A stretch of 64,000 bases of DNA, from positions 965,842-1,029,841 of the forward strand of contig NZ_KB223527.1 in NCBI RefSeq assembly GCF_000331575.1, written 5' to 3'. The position numbers and the translations under genes are program-made. The stretch is from Calidifontibacillus oryziterrae (lineage in GTDB: Bacteria; Bacillota; Bacilli; Bacillales; Bacillaceae_J). Numbering within the stretch: position 1 is the first letter of the stretch; each line of letters begins with the position of its first letter. Shown piece after piece: positions 1-12,641 of this stretch. A model generated the notes under the pieces. That model was not told the DNA's origin. It worked only from the letters and a program-made list of their open reading frames with translations, and searched no databases.

Positions 1-165
1 TCTTCTTACCTTGCGATTTTTCAAACGAAGTCCTTCAAAAGCTTGAGGTGAAGTAACTTCATGAACTAAGTGTAAATCAATGTAAAGTAATGTTGGTTTA
101 CCTGCTTCTGAAACAACGGCATGTGAGTCCCATACCTTTTCAATGATTGTTTTTGGTGTCCCCAT
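1..165 (-). CDS. leuC: 3-isopropylmalate dehydratase large subunit, N-terminal part
   Basis: The first 55 codons of a gene that runs off the left edge of the window. The N-terminus ([15 protein letters not shown]) and the following [20 protein letters not shown] segment are typical of LeuC, the aconitase-like 4Fe-4S subunit that isomerises 2-isopropylmalate to 3-isopropylmalate in leucine synthesis. The ATG at 163-165 follows an AAGGAGGC ribosome binding site at 171-178. The position downstream of leuB in the ilv-leu operon agrees. Only the start of the protein is present, so the iron-sulphur cysteines cannot be checked. Confidence 0.93.
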   Translation of the reverse strand, partial: MGTPKTIIEKVWDSHAVVSEAGKPTLLYIDLHLVHEVTSPQAFEGLRLKNRKVRR

Positions 166-298
166 ATTCTGCCTCCTTAATTAGAATGGGCTTTGATAAT
201 TATGTTTCATGACTGCATCTTTAAAATCTATATTCCCTTTGACATTGTCTAAACATTTAAAAATAGATGTCAGCCTATATGTTGGCTGACATCGGTCT

Positions 299-1384
299 TT
301 ATTTACTAATTTCTTTTATTTCCTTAATAACCTGTTCAACCATTTGATCAGTTGATAACACTGACTCGTTCCCACTAGCAATATCAGCTGTACGATACCC
401 TTTATTTAATACTTCATTAACCGCTTGCTCGATTACAGTTCCTTCCTCTAGTAAATTAAAGGAATATTTAAGCATCATCGCAACTGAAAGAATCGTGGCT
501 AAAGGATTTGCTTTATTTTGACCGGCAATATCTGGTGCTGATCCGTGTGCGGGTTCATAAAGACCAGGACCATCTGCAGATAGACTTGCAGATGAAAGCA
601 TCCCTAATGAGCCAGTAAGCATAGAAGCTTCATCACTCAAAATGTCACCAAACATATTTTCCGTTACCATTACATCAAATTGTTTTGGGTTGCGAATAAG
701 CTGCATGGCCGCATTATCAACAAGCATGTGGTCAAGCTGAACATCTGGAAAATCCTTTGCTACTTCGTTAGCAATCTCTCTCCAAACCCGACTTGTTTCG
801 AGAACATTCGCTTTATCTACTGATGTTACTTTCTTGTTGCGTACCATTGCAAGCTCAAAAGCTTTACGTAGGATTCTTTCAATTTCTTCATTTGTGTAAA
901 CTAGCGTGTCAACAACCATCTTCACACCATTCTCGACCTTACGTTCACGTGGTGTTCCAAAATAAATACCGCCCGTTAACTCTCTCACAATCATTAAATC
1001 TACGTTTTCAATTACTTCTTTTTTTAATGTTGATGCATCGGCAAGACTTGGGAAGGCCTGAACCGGACGAAGATTAGCAAAAAGTCCAAGTTCCTTACGA
1101 ATCCCAAGCAAACCTGTTTCAGGTCGCAAATGTGGTGGATTTTGATCCCATTTAGGACCCCCTACAGCACCTAAAAGAACAGCATCGCTATTCTTGCATA
1201 ACTGAATTGTATCAGCGGGTAACGGCACACCATCTTCATCAATTGCTACACCACCGATACGGCCATATTCAAAATTAAATTGATGGCCATACTGCGCTGC
1301 AACTGTCTCTAATACTTTAATTGCCCCAGCGACGACTTCTTTGCCAATTCCGTCTCCAGGTAGTACTGCAATCGTCTTCTCCAT
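299..1384 (-). CDS. leuB: 3-isopropylmalate dehydrogenase
   Basis: 361 aa, normal length. It oxidises and decarboxylates 3-isopropylmalate to 2-oxoisocaproate with NAD+, the third leucine-specific step. Recognisable features are the N-terminal [17 protein letters not shown] dinucleotide-fold start, the substrate-binding [10 protein letters not shown] segment near residue 135, the metal-binding [12 protein letters not shown] near 245, and the [12 protein letters not shown] signature near 278. It lies 51 bp downstream of leuA and upstream of leuC, as in other Bacillus ilv-leu operons. Regulation should come from the T-box at the operon head. No anomalies seen. Confidence 0.97.
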   Translation of the reverse strand: MEKTIAVLPGDGIGKEVVAGAIKVLETVAAQYGHQFNFEYGRIGGVAIDEDGVPLPADTIQLCKNSDAVLLGAVGGPKWDQNPPHLRPETGLLGIRKELGLFANLRPVQAFPSLADASTLKKEVIENVDLMIVRELTGGIYFGTPRERKVENGVKMVVDTLVYTNEEIERILRKAFELAMVRNKKVTSVDKANVLETSRVWREIANEVAKDFPDVQLDHMLVDNAAMQLIRNPKQFDVMVTENMFGDILSDEASMLTGSLGMLSSASLSADGPGLYEPAHGSAPDIAGQNKANPLATILSVAMMLKYSFNLLEEGTVIEQAVNEVLNKGYRTADIASGNESVLSTDQMVEQVIKEIKEISK

Positions 1385-1435
1385 TAGCGCGCCCCCTTAC
1401 TTGGCTATTAAAAAACTTTTTATTCAATTAAAAAG

Positions 1436-4028
<2,593 letters not shown>

Positions 4029-4073
4029 TTAAAAATAAATTAACACCCTTGTTGATTCTTCGTTTTCGTAAGT

Positions 4074-4577
4074 TTAATTGTTACTATTTTGACTTTTCAC
4101 AAGTCCTCTTGTAAAAGCTGTTGTTCCTGTTCTTGCAATTTCTTTTATGCCGTATGGGCGTAGTAGCTCGATTAATGCTTCTATTTTTGCACAATCCCCA
4201 GTGACTTGAATTACTAAAGAATCGCGACTTACATCAACAATTGTTGCCCTGAAAGGATTTATTAAGCCTGAAAGCTCCCCGCGCGTTTGTGGGTTGCTAA
4301 TAACCTTAATTAAAGCAAGCTCCCGTTCAATTTTCGGCTGATCTGTGATGTCTTGTACCTTAATAACATCAATTTGTTTGTTAAGTTGCTTTGTTAGCTG
4401 TTCAGCTTTTGCTTCGTCATCCACAATGACTACAAATGTCATTCGAGATATAGAGGGATTATCTGTAACGCCAACAGTAATACTTTCAATATTGTAATCT
4501 CTTCTAGTAAATAATCCTGTAATTCGATTAAGTACGCCTGGATGATTATTAACAGTAGCTGTTACAATTCTTTTCAT
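4074..4577 (-). CDS. ilvH: Acetolactate synthase small (regulatory) subunit
   Basis: 167 aa. The regulatory subunit of acetohydroxyacid synthase, conferring valine sensitivity and raising catalytic activity of IlvB. The N-terminal ACT domain is clear: [17 protein letters not shown] followed by the [11 protein letters not shown] strand. The rest matches the ALS_ss C-terminal domain. The start codon overlaps the ilvB stop by 4 bp (ATGA arrangement), typical of subunits made in fixed proportion. In B. subtilis the same gene is also called ilvN. Confidence 0.96.
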   Translation of the reverse strand: MKRIVTATVNNHPGVLNRITGLFTRRDYNIESITVGVTDNPSISRMTFVVIVDDEAKAEQLTKQLNKQIDVIKVQDITDQPKIERELALIKVISNPQTRGELSGLINPFRATIVDVSRDSLVIQVTGDCAKIEALIELLRPYGIKEIARTGTTAFTRGLVKSQNSNN

Positions 4578-6295
4578 GGTTTTACCCCCACCATTTCATG
4601 AAGTCCTTTTCCTGGAGCAACCATAGGATATACCTTTTCCTTTGGTGCAACGTGGAAATCAAGAAGAACTGGACCATTATATTCCATTGCTTCTTTTAAT
4701 ACTGATTCGGCCTCTTCTTCATTCGTAGCTCTGTAGGCTTTCATTCCATAAGCTTCGGCCAGTTTAACAAAATCAGGTTGATTAGGAACTAAAGAATGAG
4801 AATATCGTTCTTCATAAAATAACTCCTGCCATTGTCGAACCATTCCTAATGCTTGGTTATTTACAATAACAACCTTTATATTTAGATTTTTTTCTTGTAG
4901 AACGGATAGCTCTTGTAATGTCATTTGAAAACCCGCATCACCTACAAAGCTGACAACTGTTTCATTTGGTTGTGCAAGCGCTGCACCAATTGAAGCCGGT
5001 AAACCAAAGCCCATTGTACCAAGTCCACCAGATGTAACCCATTTATTCGGATTTTCTAATGAGTAATATTGTGCTGCCCACATTTGATGCTGCCCAACAT
5101 CTGTTGTTACAATTGCATTTCCGTTTGTATATTGATGCACTAGCTCAACTAAACGTTGTGGTTTTAATACATTGATTTCTTTCTTATAAGCTAGTGGATA
5201 TTCTTGCTGCCAATTACGTAATTTTTTCAACCAAATTGAGAAATCTCCACGTGCTCCGTCCTCCGCAATTAAAGCCTTCAATGCCTCGCGAGCATCGGCA
5301 ACTACTGGTATATGCGTTTGAACATTCTTACCGATTTCAGCCGGATCGATATCGATGTGTACGACTTTTGCATTTGGTGCAAAAGTTGATAAATTTCCTG
5401 TTACTCGGTCATCAAAGCGCGAACCAATATTGATGAGTAAATCACATTCGTAGATCGCCATGTTTGCTGTATACGTTCCATGCATTCCAGCCATACCTAG
5501 GAATAGCTCGTGATTTCCAGGAATTCCACCTAATCCTAACAAGGTACTCACTACCGGGATACTTTGTTGTTCAGCGTATACCCTTAACTCTTCATTGGCG
5601 TTGGCATGAAGAACACCGGCACCAGCCAAAATAATTGGTTTCTTAGCTGAACTAACAGCTTCAACAACTTTACGAATCTGAAAATGATTAGGAGTATAAT
5701 TTGGTTGATAGCTAGGGATATTTACTTCAATTTCATCATAATTAAATTCATCTTCAGAAATAGCCATATCTTTTGGAATATCGATTAACACTGGGCCTTT
5801 GCGTCCGGAATTTGCAATATGGAATGCTTCCTTAATTATTTTCGGAAACTCCTTTGTTTCCCTAACTTGGTAGCTATACTTTGTAATTGGCATTGTGATC
5901 CCCATTACGTCAGCCTCTTGAAAGGCATCAGACCCAATCACCCCTGTTGCTACTTGGCCAGTAAACACGACAAGCGGTAGTGAATCCATCATCGCATCAG
6001 CTAATCCGGTTATAATATTTGTTGCACCAGGTCCTGATGTTGCGATTACGACACCTGGTTTACCCGAAATACGAGCATACCCTTCCGCCGCGTGAATCGC
6101 ACCTTGCTCATGCCTAGTCAGAACATGATGAATTCCGGAGTCATAAATTTCATCGTAGATCGGTAATACCGATCCACCCGGATATCCAAAAATCACTTCA
6201 ACTCCCTCTGCCTTTAAAGCTTCAATAAGCATTCTCCCACCGTTCATCTTATGATGAACAGACTTTGCTTCCTGCGTTTTAACATTTCCCGCCAT
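4574..6295 (-). CDS. ilvB: Acetolactate synthase large (catalytic) subunit
   Basis: 573 aa thiamine-diphosphate enzyme forming acetolactate from two pyruvates, the first common step of valine and leucine synthesis. Domains in order are the PYR domain with [15 protein letters not shown] and the cofactor Glu in [15 protein letters not shown] (near residue 65), the central FAD/transhydrogenase-like domain with [15 protein letters not shown], and the ThDP-binding domain with the [12 protein letters not shown]...NN motif near 455-482. The ATG follows AGGAGG by 8 bases. First gene of the operon, 105 bp downstream of the T-box terminator. Confidence 0.97.
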   Translation of the reverse strand: MAGNVKTQEAKSVHHKMNGGRMLIEALKAEGVEVIFGYPGGSVLPIYDEIYDSGIHHVLTRHEQGAIHAAEGYARISGKPGVVIATSGPGATNIITGLADAMMDSLPLVVFTGQVATGVIGSDAFQEADVMGITMPITKYSYQVRETKEFPKIIKEAFHIANSGRKGPVLIDIPKDMAISEDEFNYDEIEVNIPSYQPNYTPNHFQIRKVVEAVSSAKKPIILAGAGVLHANANEELRVYAEQQSIPVVSTLLGLGGIPGNHELFLGMAGMHGTYTANMAIYECDLLINIGSRFDDRVTGNLSTFAPNAKVVHIDIDPAEIGKNVQTHIPVVADAREALKALIAEDGARGDFSIWLKKLRNWQQEYPLAYKKEINVLKPQRLVELVHQYTNGNAIVTTDVGQHQMWAAQYYSLENPNKWVTSGGLGTMGFGLPASIGAALAQPNETVVSFVGDAGFQMTLQELSVLQEKNLNIKVVIVNNQALGMVRQWQELFYEERYSHSLVPNQPDFVKLAEAYGMKAYRATNEEEAESVLKEAMEYNGPVLLDFHVAPKEKVYPMVAPGKGLHEMVGVKP

Positions 6296-6403
6296 CTCAA
6301 AGCCTCCTAATTTGTTAATTTTAAGTTAGCTCCCAATAAATTATTTTGCTATAAAGTTTGTCACTGAAATGAATATTTTTAACAGAGCCTTTATGATAAA
6401 AAT

Positions 6404-6725
6404 AAAAAAGCCTTCACACCCCATAACAGCCCGAAGGCAAAGGGGTGAAAAGACTTGTCTTTCCACGGTACCACCCTAGTTTCAATTTTTCTTTCGAAAA
6501 ATATCCTCATGAACGATAAATGATATTCAAATCCCTTTCTGGACTATTCTATCACTTTAAGCCGTTCTTTTTTATAACGAGTGATGTAAACACTCGACCA
6601 ATCTTACTATCAAGGAGTTCAGATTGATACTCAGAGGGGAGTTCATCGTCAGGAGTATCACCGGCTTCCAGCAACCCGGCTCTCTGTTGATACCTTAACT
6701 GAGATTACTTATCCTCTTCATTGAT
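6404..6725 (-). promoter_or_regulatory. T-box leader of the ilv-leu operon (leucine type)
   Basis: On the minus strand the T-box antiterminator sequence AGGGTGGTACCGTGG lies at about 6463-6477. It is followed by a terminator in which TTCACCCC pairs with GGGGTGTGAA ahead of a T-run (about 6404-6450). Upstream, an AGTA-type motif and a long stem I are visible. A CTC triplet at 6639-6641, inside GAACTC, is the likely leucine specifier codon. Uncharged tRNA-Leu would pair with the specifier and T-box and permit transcription of ilvB-ilvH-ilvC-leuA-leuB-leuC. The T-box is certain; the exact specifier is my reading. Confidence 0.95.
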
Positions 6726-6772
6726 TTACCTTTATTTTATTTTGGATGTGAGTTTATTAATAATTAAAAATT

Positions 6773-6801
6773 ATCTTACTCTGGATTTCCGTTACAGTCA
6801 A
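6773..6801 (-). promoter_or_regulatory. Sigma-A promoter of the ilv-leu operon
   Basis: TTGACT (6796-6801) and TAAGAT (6773-6778) are separated by 17 bp, and the start would fall about 40 bp before the T-box stem I. No other good candidate is present in the AT-rich stretch 6750-6955. Confidence 0.7.
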
Positions 6802-6915
6802 CCACTTTTTTTCAAATAATTAGACTATTTAAACACTTGATATACGTTGTATCCGCTTTCATGTTTGTTATATCAATGTTTTAGAAATTTGAATTATTAA
6901 AAAATTACCATTTTT

Positions 6916-6949
6916 AAAAAACCTACCTTGGTGTATTTCCCAAGGTAGA
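6916..6949 (-). terminator. Rho-independent terminator
   Basis: CTACCTTGG and CCAAGGTAG pair around an 8-nt loop and are followed on the minus strand by GTTTTTT. It ends the 6956-7483 gene. Confidence 0.85.
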
Positions 6950-6955
6950 TAACTA

Positions 6956-7483
6956 CTAGTGAATCACATTATTAACTGAGCCACCCATCAACGGAATAAG
7001 GGCTTCTTTTGGTAAATCCTCTAATCTTCCTGACCAGTTTAACCATTGCTCCATTAATTGCTGGATTGTCATTCTTTTGCTCTTTCCGCCAACTTGTTCA
7101 AGCAAAAAATAATCATCGGCTAACTGTGCAGACCATTTTTCCTTTATTCCTTTTTGCTTAACAGAAAAAGAAACAACAGCACCAGACATCGCAAGGGAAA
7201 CTAAACCTTGGATAATTTTTGCATCCTTTTGATCAACATGCTCATGCATAAACTGACCAAAGCCGATTCCCCACACCCATTGAGTTGCTGCTTCTTGAGT
7301 GAGTTCTTCAATATCCTCAATCATTCGTTGGTAATCCTCATTAGAGAATAAACGCAGAAAAAATGTATCCATAATTTCTCCAACCGTTTTTTTATGTACT
7401 TGTCCTTTATAATTAAACGAAAATTCTACATCTAATTGCACACCCTTCAAGTGTAACGCTTTTAATAAATCATCCTGATACAT
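6956..7483 (-). CDS. Conserved hypothetical cytosolic protein
   Basis: 175 aa with no signal peptide or membrane segment. I do not recognise the family. Visible features are a charged N-terminal region (MYQDDLLKALHLKGVQLDVE), an alpha-helical middle rich in acidic residues (NEDYQRMIEDIEELTQE), and a C-terminal tryptophan-containing helix (MEQWLNWSG). It stands alone between the ilv-leu leader and the tRNA genes with its own terminator. The ATG follows AAAGGATGACC, an acceptable ribosome binding site. No function is proposed. Confidence 0.75.
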   Translation of the reverse strand: MYQDDLLKALHLKGVQLDVEFSFNYKGQVHKKTVGEIMDTFFLRLFSNEDYQRMIEDIEELTQEAATQWVWGIGFGQFMHEHVDQKDAKIIQGLVSLAMSGAVVSFSVKQKGIKEKWSAQLADDYFLLEQVGGKSKRMTIQQLMEQWLNWSGRLEDLPKEALIPLMGGSVNNVIH

Positions 7484-7622
7484 AAATGGTCATCCTTTCA
7501 AAGGTTATGTAAAAAATCGATTTCAACGGTTAGTTTAGCACATAATTATATTAAAAACATAAAGATATATCACACTGATACTATTTTGTCATATTTTGTG
7601 TAAAATCTAATATATCCAAATA

Positions 7623-7668
7623 AAAAAACACTCTTAAATATTGATAATCAATATTTCAAGAGTGTTTT
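7623..7668 (-). terminator. Terminator of the tRNA transcript
   Basis: CACTCTT and AAGAGTG flank a nested AT palindrome (AAATATTGATTATCAATATTT) and are followed on the minus strand by a run of seven T. It lies just beyond the 3' end of tRNA-Arg. Confidence 0.85.
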
Positions 7669-7673
7669 GGTAG

Positions 7674-7731
<58 letters not shown>

Positions 7732-7747
<16 letters not shown>

Positions 7748-8060
7748 ACAATATTAAATTTGTTTGTTTAATAAAACCTTTGCATGAGTTTTTTACTCAT
7801 GTTATCCTGTACCTTCCTCTTCAAGCATATTCATGGATGTTTATGCGTCGGTACAACTTGTAGCATACTCTTGATGATTTACTCGTTGCTGAGCTACTGG
7901 GACATAGTATTAAATTTGTTTGTTTAATAAAACCTTTGCATGAGTTTTTTACTCATGTTATCCTGTACCTTCCTCTTCAAGCATATTCATGGATGTTTAT
8001 GCGTCGGTACAACTTGTAGCATACTCTTGATGATTTACTCGTTGCTGAGCTACTGGGACA
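7732..8060. repeat. 156-bp tandem duplication carrying the 5' end of tRNA-Arg
   Basis: The stretch from 7732 recurs at 7888, and its first 17 bases recur again at 8044, giving two full 156-bp units and a partial third. Each unit begins with the 16 bases of the tRNA-Arg 5' end (GCTGAGCTACTGGGAC on the plus strand) and continues with the same spacer, which contains a CATGAG/CTCATG hairpin. The two extra tRNA ends are not complete tRNAs. The copies differ at only a couple of positions, so the duplication is recent. It fills the gap between the two tRNA genes. Confidence 0.93.
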
Positions 8061-8089
8061 CAATATTAAATTTAAAATTAGACACAAAA

Positions 8090-8163
8090 TGGAGCGGGTG
8101 ATGGGAATCGAACCCACGACATCAGCTTGGAAGGCTGGAGTTTTACCATTAAACTACACCCGC
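8090..8163 (-). tRNA. tRNA-Gly (anticodon TCC)
   Basis: Acceptor stem GCGGGTG/CACCCGC, anticodon loop CTTCCAA, T-arm GTGGGTTCGATTCCCAT, and an encoded 3' CCA at 8090-8092. It decodes GGA/GGG. First gene of the two-tRNA transcript. Confidence 0.97.
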
Positions 8164-8207
8164 ATTACATAGAAAAATATTAAGTTTATTTACTAGCGAC
8201 ATTTTCT

Positions 8208-8236
8208 AATATACATTACAACAAATAAAAAGTCAA
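8208..8236 (-). promoter_or_regulatory. Sigma-A promoter of the tRNA genes
   Basis: TTGACT (8231-8236) and TATATT (8208-8213) with a 17-bp spacer, about 45 bp before tRNA-Gly. Confidence 0.75.
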
Positions 8237-8333
8237 TATTTACTGACCGCACTTTTTTACAAATAAAACGATAAGAAATATTATAATCTCAGGTGAGGAA
8301 AAAGAGTAAGGAGCAGGATTAGCCCACTCCATC

Positions 8334-8858
8334 CTACCCTATTTTACATTTTACCATCATTGACGGTAATTCAAAACCATCAACTGTATAAAATTTTACA
8401 ATCGCTTCCTTGCCTTCATCATTGGCTACTATTTCTAAAAGTGCATACGTTTTCTCTTTCCGAATCCGCGGTAAACGAATGCTTCCTGGATTTAAAAATA
8501 AAACACCGTCTATTACTTCTGCACCTGAGATATGGGAATGCCCAAAGCAAACGACATCAGCTCCAATTTCGAGTGCACGATATGACAACGGCATGAGCGA
8601 CATTTTTACATTATACAAATGGCCGTGCGTAATATAGTATCGAATACCTTTCACTTGTTTAAGCTGTTCAGTTGGAAACCCTTGATCAAAATCACAATTC
8701 CCACGAACAACGGTGAAATTGTCTAGTTCAGCTGCCGCCGATGCCAATTCTGAGTCGCCACAATGAAACATCGCATCAACTTCATGTATATGCCTAGTTT
8801 GAATTTCTTCAAGCTCCTTTGTCAACCCATGACTATCACTAACAACAAGAACCTTCAT
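8334..8858 (-). CDS. ysnB: YfcE/MJ0936-type metallophosphoesterase
   Basis: 174 aa from the preferred start. A calcineurin-like phosphodiesterase with the metal-binding series SDSHG (residues 7-11), CGDSE, RGNCD, THGHLY and GHSH in the usual order, plus the C-terminal LNPGSIRLPR. The family hydrolyses phosphodiesters; the physiological substrate is unknown. An upstream ATG at 8892-8894 is in frame, but the ATG at 8856-8858 (MKVLVVSDSHG) matches the family N-terminus and has GGGGA about 9 bases upstream. It overlaps nothing at this start and follows rdgB by 22 bp, as in B. subtilis. Confidence 0.9.
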   Translation of the reverse strand: MKVLVVSDSHGLTKELEEIQTRHIHEVDAMFHCGDSELASAAAELDNFTVVRGNCDFDQGFPTEQLKQVKGIRYYITHGHLYNVKMSLMPLSYRALEIGADVVCFGHSHISGAEVIDGVLFLNPGSIRLPRIRKEKTYALLEIVANDEGKEAIVKFYTVDGFELPSMMVKCKIG

Positions 8859-8880
8859 ATTTTGGTATTCCCCATTCATA

Positions 8881-9474
8881 TTAAAAAATTTCATTCCAAG
8901 GATCTACAAGTTTTTTCATTGCAATTGCCCGATGACTTATTTCATTTTTTTCATCCTTCGATAACTGTGCCATCGTTTTCTTTTTTTCAGGAATATAAAA
9001 GATCGGATCATAGCCAAAACCGTTTTCGCCTAATGGTTTCTCTGTAATATATCCATCACATGTACCGTCGACTAGGACTGTTTCCTGATTTGGACGAGCT
9101 ATTGCTAAAACACAATGAAAACTTGCGGTTCGCTCTTCAAACGGAACTCCCTTTAACTCCTCAAGTACCTTTTCTAAGTTTGCTTGATCATCCTTCCCTT
9201 CGCCTGCGTACCTTGCCGAAAAAACACCTGGTCTTCCATCGAGGGCATCAACTATAAGTCCTGAATCATCGGCAATCACAATCTTCGAGAATTGCTTCGA
9301 AATCGCTTCTGCTTTAATTGCTGCATTTTCTGCAAACGTATGACCTGTTTCCTCGACATCTAGGTCTTCCGAAAAATCTAATAATGATTTAACCGTTATT
9401 CCCTTTTTGGCAAATAGAGCCTCGAATTCAATCACTTTACCTTTATTTTTAGTTGCAATAATAACTTCCTTCAT
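8881..9474 (-). CDS. rdgB: XTP/dITP (non-canonical purine) pyrophosphatase
   Basis: 197 aa Ham1/RdgB family, B. subtilis ysnA. It hydrolyses XTP, ITP and dITP to monophosphates, cleaning the nucleotide pool. Motifs seen are the N-terminal [10 protein letters not shown] nucleotide-binding loop, the catalytic [20 protein letters not shown] (about residues 69-88) and the C-terminal [11 protein letters not shown] followed by SHRAIA(M)KKL. It sits between rph and ysnB, matching the conserved order. Confidence 0.96.
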   Translation of the reverse strand: MKEVIIATKNKGKVIEFEALFAKKGITVKSLLDFSEDLDVEETGHTFAENAAIKAEAISKQFSKIVIADDSGLIVDALDGRPGVFSARYAGEGKDDQANLEKVLEELKGVPFEERTASFHCVLAIARPNQETVLVDGTCDGYITEKPLGENGFGYDPIFYIPEKKKTMAQLSKDEKNEISHRAIAMKKLVDPWNEIF

Positions 9475-9558
9475 TGCTTCTCTCTCCTATTTGCGTATGT
9501 TTGCAATAATTAGTTTTAGAAAATGTGTACTCCAACGAAATAATAAACTTAACTTCTC

Positions 9559-10317
9559 CTATTTCAGGTAGTTGTTTGCTTTAATATGCTCAGCCAAGCT
9601 TCCTAATGCTACTTGTTGTTTTGATATAAGCTCTTTAATCCCTTTCTCACCGAGTCCTAATAAACTCTGCAATTGCGCCTGTGAAAATGTCGCTTCTTCC
9701 CCTGTTCCTTGAAGCTCCACAAACTCGCCAGATCCAGTCATGACAATATTCATATCTACGTTTGCTTTCGAATCTTCAATATAATTTAAATCTAATATTT
9801 CACCTAATTCAGGGTCTATGCCAACAGAAGTAGCAGCAAGATAATCTTTAACTGGTAATTCCTTCAACGTTTTCTTTTCAACGATTCGCCCTAAAGCTAA
9901 CGTCATTGCAATAAACGCACCAGTGATAGATGCCGTTCTTGTTCCGCCATCCGCTTGAATCACATCACAATCGATCCAAATTGTCCGTTCTCCAACTTTT
10001 TCTAGATCTACTACTGAGCGTAACGCTCGACCAATTAATCGTTGAATCTCCATCGTCCGCCCTGAAACTTTTCCTCGACTTGATTCTCGGATTGTACGTT
10101 GCTCTGTTGCCCTAGGCAACATTGAATATTCAGCCGTAATCCAGCCTTTACCCTGTCCCCGTAAAAAAGGTGGTACCTTCTCTTCTATACTAGCTGTACA
10201 AATAACCTTAGTATCCCCAACCGTAATTAATACAGAGCCTTCAGGGTGCTTCAAATAATTAGTTTCTATCATAACTGCTCTTAATTCATCATGTTTTCTT
10301 CCATCAACTCTCACCAA
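9559..10317 (-). CDS. rph: Ribonuclease PH
   Basis: 252 aa. A phosphate-dependent 3'-5' exoribonuclease that trims tRNA 3' ends. It starts with [13 protein letters not shown] and contains the RNase PH signature around residues 85-130 ([20 protein letters not shown], then [19 protein letters not shown]). Length and motif order are normal. It is followed by rdgB after an 84-bp gap on the same strand and is probably cotranscribed with it. Confidence 0.97.
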   Translation of the reverse strand: MVRVDGRKHDELRAVMIETNYLKHPEGSVLITVGDTKVICTASIEEKVPPFLRGQGKGWITAEYSMLPRATEQRTIRESSRGKVSGRTMEIQRLIGRALRSVVDLEKVGERTIWIDCDVIQADGGTRTASITGAFIAMTLALGRIVEKKTLKELPVKDYLAATSVGIDPELGEILDLNYIEDSKANVDMNIVMTGSGEFVELQGTGEEATFSQAQLQSLLGLGEKGIKELISKQQVALGSLAEHIKANNYLK

Positions 10318-10436
10318 AACCCCTCCTAAATTATTTGCTTTTTATTCCATTTTACTTTGTTCATTTTTTACATTTGTTAAACAAAATACAAGATTAAAAA
10401 AGTGATGCCGGTGTGAATTCTCTCCACCCACTGCAT

Positions 10437-10465
10437 GAAAAAAGGCGGCAAATTATGCCAGCCTT
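10437..10465 (-). terminator. Terminator after gerM
   Basis: AAGGCTGGC and GCCGCCTT pair with one bulge and are followed by TTTT on the minus strand. Confidence 0.75.
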
Positions 10466-10499
10466 CCATTCGCAAGTATATTATAACAAAAATGTTGCG

Positions 10500-11585
10500 T
10501 TAAAAACTACCTGTATTCACCGATTTTGGTCTTGATACTGGCGCAGCAATCTCTTCCCCAAGTTCATTCATGACCTTTTCTTCACCATTAACCTTTATTG
10601 CTACACTTTCAATACCTTCTTGTTCAGTTAACGAAAATACAACTTCATTTAATAAGCTTTGGGACAAAGCTGTACCTTGTTTACTACTAAGGATAGCTTC
10701 ATTAAAATTTAATGTTACAACTCCATTTTCATATGTTGGTTCTTCTAATAAACGGATATCATTATTGAACTCACTAAATAAACCAGATATAAGCATAGGA
10801 CCTTTTATTAATTCATTTATAGTCGCCACAATTGAATTCTCTTCAGTTTTATCAATTCGTCTTGTCACAGGAACATAGTAAGTGTTGTCCCCATTTTGAG
10901 CTTGAAAGTAAAGCGTGACCGCTTTACTGTTCATAAAGTCTACTACTTCTCCATTTTCAAAGTTAATTCCGTGTGTACGGCTTATCCCCTCATTAATAGG
11001 GGTACCATTAACAGGCATGAAAGGCTGATCATATCCGTTGATTTTAATTTTCACCTTTTTCACAGTATCAAATTGAGTTAACGTTCTTGAAATAGCTTGG
11101 AGAATTTTCATCTCATCATCCGCATGATAATTAGCAAATTCCTTTGAAAAATCTACTACAATTGTTCCATCCTTTTGAAGATTAACTCCATTCACCATTG
11201 TTCCTTGTGGTAATACTGCTCGAAAACCGTTTGGAAGCTTTTCAGTAATGGGGCCACCATCAACTAAGTATTCCATGGCTTGTTTTGCTACCTCTACTGT
11301 TTTTGGTAATGCAATTGTTTGTGGGACAACAAACCCGTTTTTATCTAATAAATATAATTCTCTCATTACAGTTTGTTCGGCTTCTTTATCTACCACTGCC
11401 GCTTCACCAGTGTCAACAGAGGAAGTATTATGCTGGAGCTCCCCTTCCTCTACATATGTAACCTCCTGAGGCGGAGTCTCCTCCATTTGACGTATAGCCT
11501 GTTCACCACCTATTGCACACCCGGTTAACAAAGTTGTCAAAGTTAAAGCCGCTGCTAGTAACCCAGTTTTTTTATTTTTTAACAT
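10500..11585 (-). CDS. gerM: GerM, spore-germination lipoprotein
   Basis: 361 aa (B. subtilis GerM is of very similar length). The N-terminus is a lipoprotein signal with lipobox LLTGC at residues 19-23. Two GMN ('germane') domains follow, each with the pattern of a short hydrophobic strand, LVDGGPITEKLPNGFRAVLP in the first (about 130-150) and ELIKGPMLISGLFSEFN in the second (about 258-275). GerM acts in sporulation and later germination and is localised to the forespore-mother cell interface, transcribed by sigma-E in B. subtilis. I could not assign a convincing sigma-E promoter by eye. Flanked by racE and rph as expected. Confidence 0.95.
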   Translation of the reverse strand: MLKNKKTGLLAAALTLTTLLTGCAIGGEQAIRQMEETPPQEVTYVEEGELQHNTSSVDTGEAAVVDKEAEQTVMRELYLLDKNGFVVPQTIALPKTVEVAKQAMEYLVDGGPITEKLPNGFRAVLPQGTMVNGVNLQKDGTIVVDFSKEFANYHADDEMKILQAISRTLTQFDTVKKVKIKINGYDQPFMPVNGTPINEGISRTHGINFENGEVVDFMNSKAVTLYFQAQNGDNTYYVPVTRRIDKTEENSIVATINELIKGPMLISGLFSEFNNDIRLLEEPTYENGVVTLNFNEAILSSKQGTALSQSLLNEVVFSLTEQEGIESVAIKVNGEEKVMNELGEEIAAPVSRPKSVNTGSF

Positions 11586-11660
11586 GAAAATTCCCTCCCA
11601 AGGCAGTTTGTACTACTATGTATACGAGCAGTTATACGTTTTAGACCGATTTTTTTCAAA

Positions 11661-11690
11661 ACAAAAACCTTCCACATAAAATGGAAGGTT
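11661..11690 (-). terminator. Terminator after racE
   Basis: AACCTTCCA pairs with TGGAAGGTT around a 7-nt loop, with TTTTTG following on the minus strand. Confidence 0.85.
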
Positions 11691-11699
11691 AGTTTACTT

Positions 11700-12494
11700 C
11701 TATAATACAATTGATTTAATATTATGAATCGGGTGTTCAAACCACTTAGACGCTATTTGCTGAAAAATTTCTTTTGGGCCTGTAGTTAAAAATAAGTGAT
11801 TTGGACTTCTTTTTTCTGTAACTAACATAGCGGAATGATAAAGAAGCGTACTTACCTCTCTAGCTGTTTCGTCTCCGGAGCTTATTAATTTAACCTCATT
11901 CCCCATCACTTGCTGTATGACCGGACGAAGGAGAGGATAATGAGTACAACCTAAAATAAGCGTATCTATATCAAAATTTTTAAGTGGTTCTAGTGACTTT
12001 TCAACTATTTCTAATGCCTCTTCTCCTTCATAATTACCACTTTCAACAATCGGTACAAACTGAGGGCATGCAAGACTTTCCACCTTTACATTATGATTAA
12101 TGCTATGAAGTGCTGTTTCATATGCTCCGCTTTGAATGGTACCAATAGTCCCAATAACGCCAACATGGTTATTTTTTGTTACTTTTAATGCTGTTCGTGC
12201 ACCGGGATTAACAACACCAACAACCGGAATATCTACATTTGCTCGAATGTCTTCTAGTACAAGGGCAGTTGCTGTATTACACGCAATCACCAGCATTTTG
12301 ATATTATGGTTTAATAAATATCTTGTTAATTCCCATGTAAATTGCTTGACTTCACCAACTGGTCTTGGACCATAAGGGCAGCGGGCCGTATCTCCTAAAT
12401 AAATAATCTCTTCCTTTGGGAGCTGTCTCATCATTTCTTTAGCTACTGTAAGACCACCAACACCTGAATCAATTACTCCTATTGGCCTGTTCAA
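11700..12494 (-). CDS. racE: Glutamate racemase
   Basis: 264 aa cofactor-independent racemase supplying D-glutamate for peptidoglycan. Both catalytic cysteines are present: the N-terminal [15 protein letters not shown] and IACNTATA (about residues 71-78) and the C-terminal [11 protein letters not shown] (about 180-190). The protein is full length. It is separated from gerM by its own terminator. Confidence 0.96.
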   Translation of the reverse strand: MNRPIGVIDSGVGGLTVAKEMMRQLPKEEIIYLGDTARCPYGPRPVGEVKQFTWELTRYLLNHNIKMLVIACNTATALVLEDIRANVDIPVVGVVNPGARTALKVTKNNHVGVIGTIGTIQSGAYETALHSINHNVKVESLACPQFVPIVESGNYEGEEALEIVEKSLEPLKNFDIDTLILGCTHYPLLRPVIQQVMGNEVKLISSGDETAREVSTLLYHSAMLVTEKRSPNHLFLTTGPKEIFQQIASKWFEHPIHNIKSIVL

Positions 12495-12641
12495 TGGAAA
12501 ATCGCCTCATTCTTTGACGTTTTAAAAAGTTTGATACCATTATATATGCCATACTTCAACTGGCGAAAATAAAATAGTAATAAAAACAGTATACACTATA
12601 ACTCTTAAAAATTATTAATGTATATTTTTAGTAATCTTTTA

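Noticed and set aside
793..1077. Plus-strand frames opposite leuB, leuA, ilvC and other housekeeping genes
   Set aside because: They are antisense shadows with no ribosome binding site or recognisable product.
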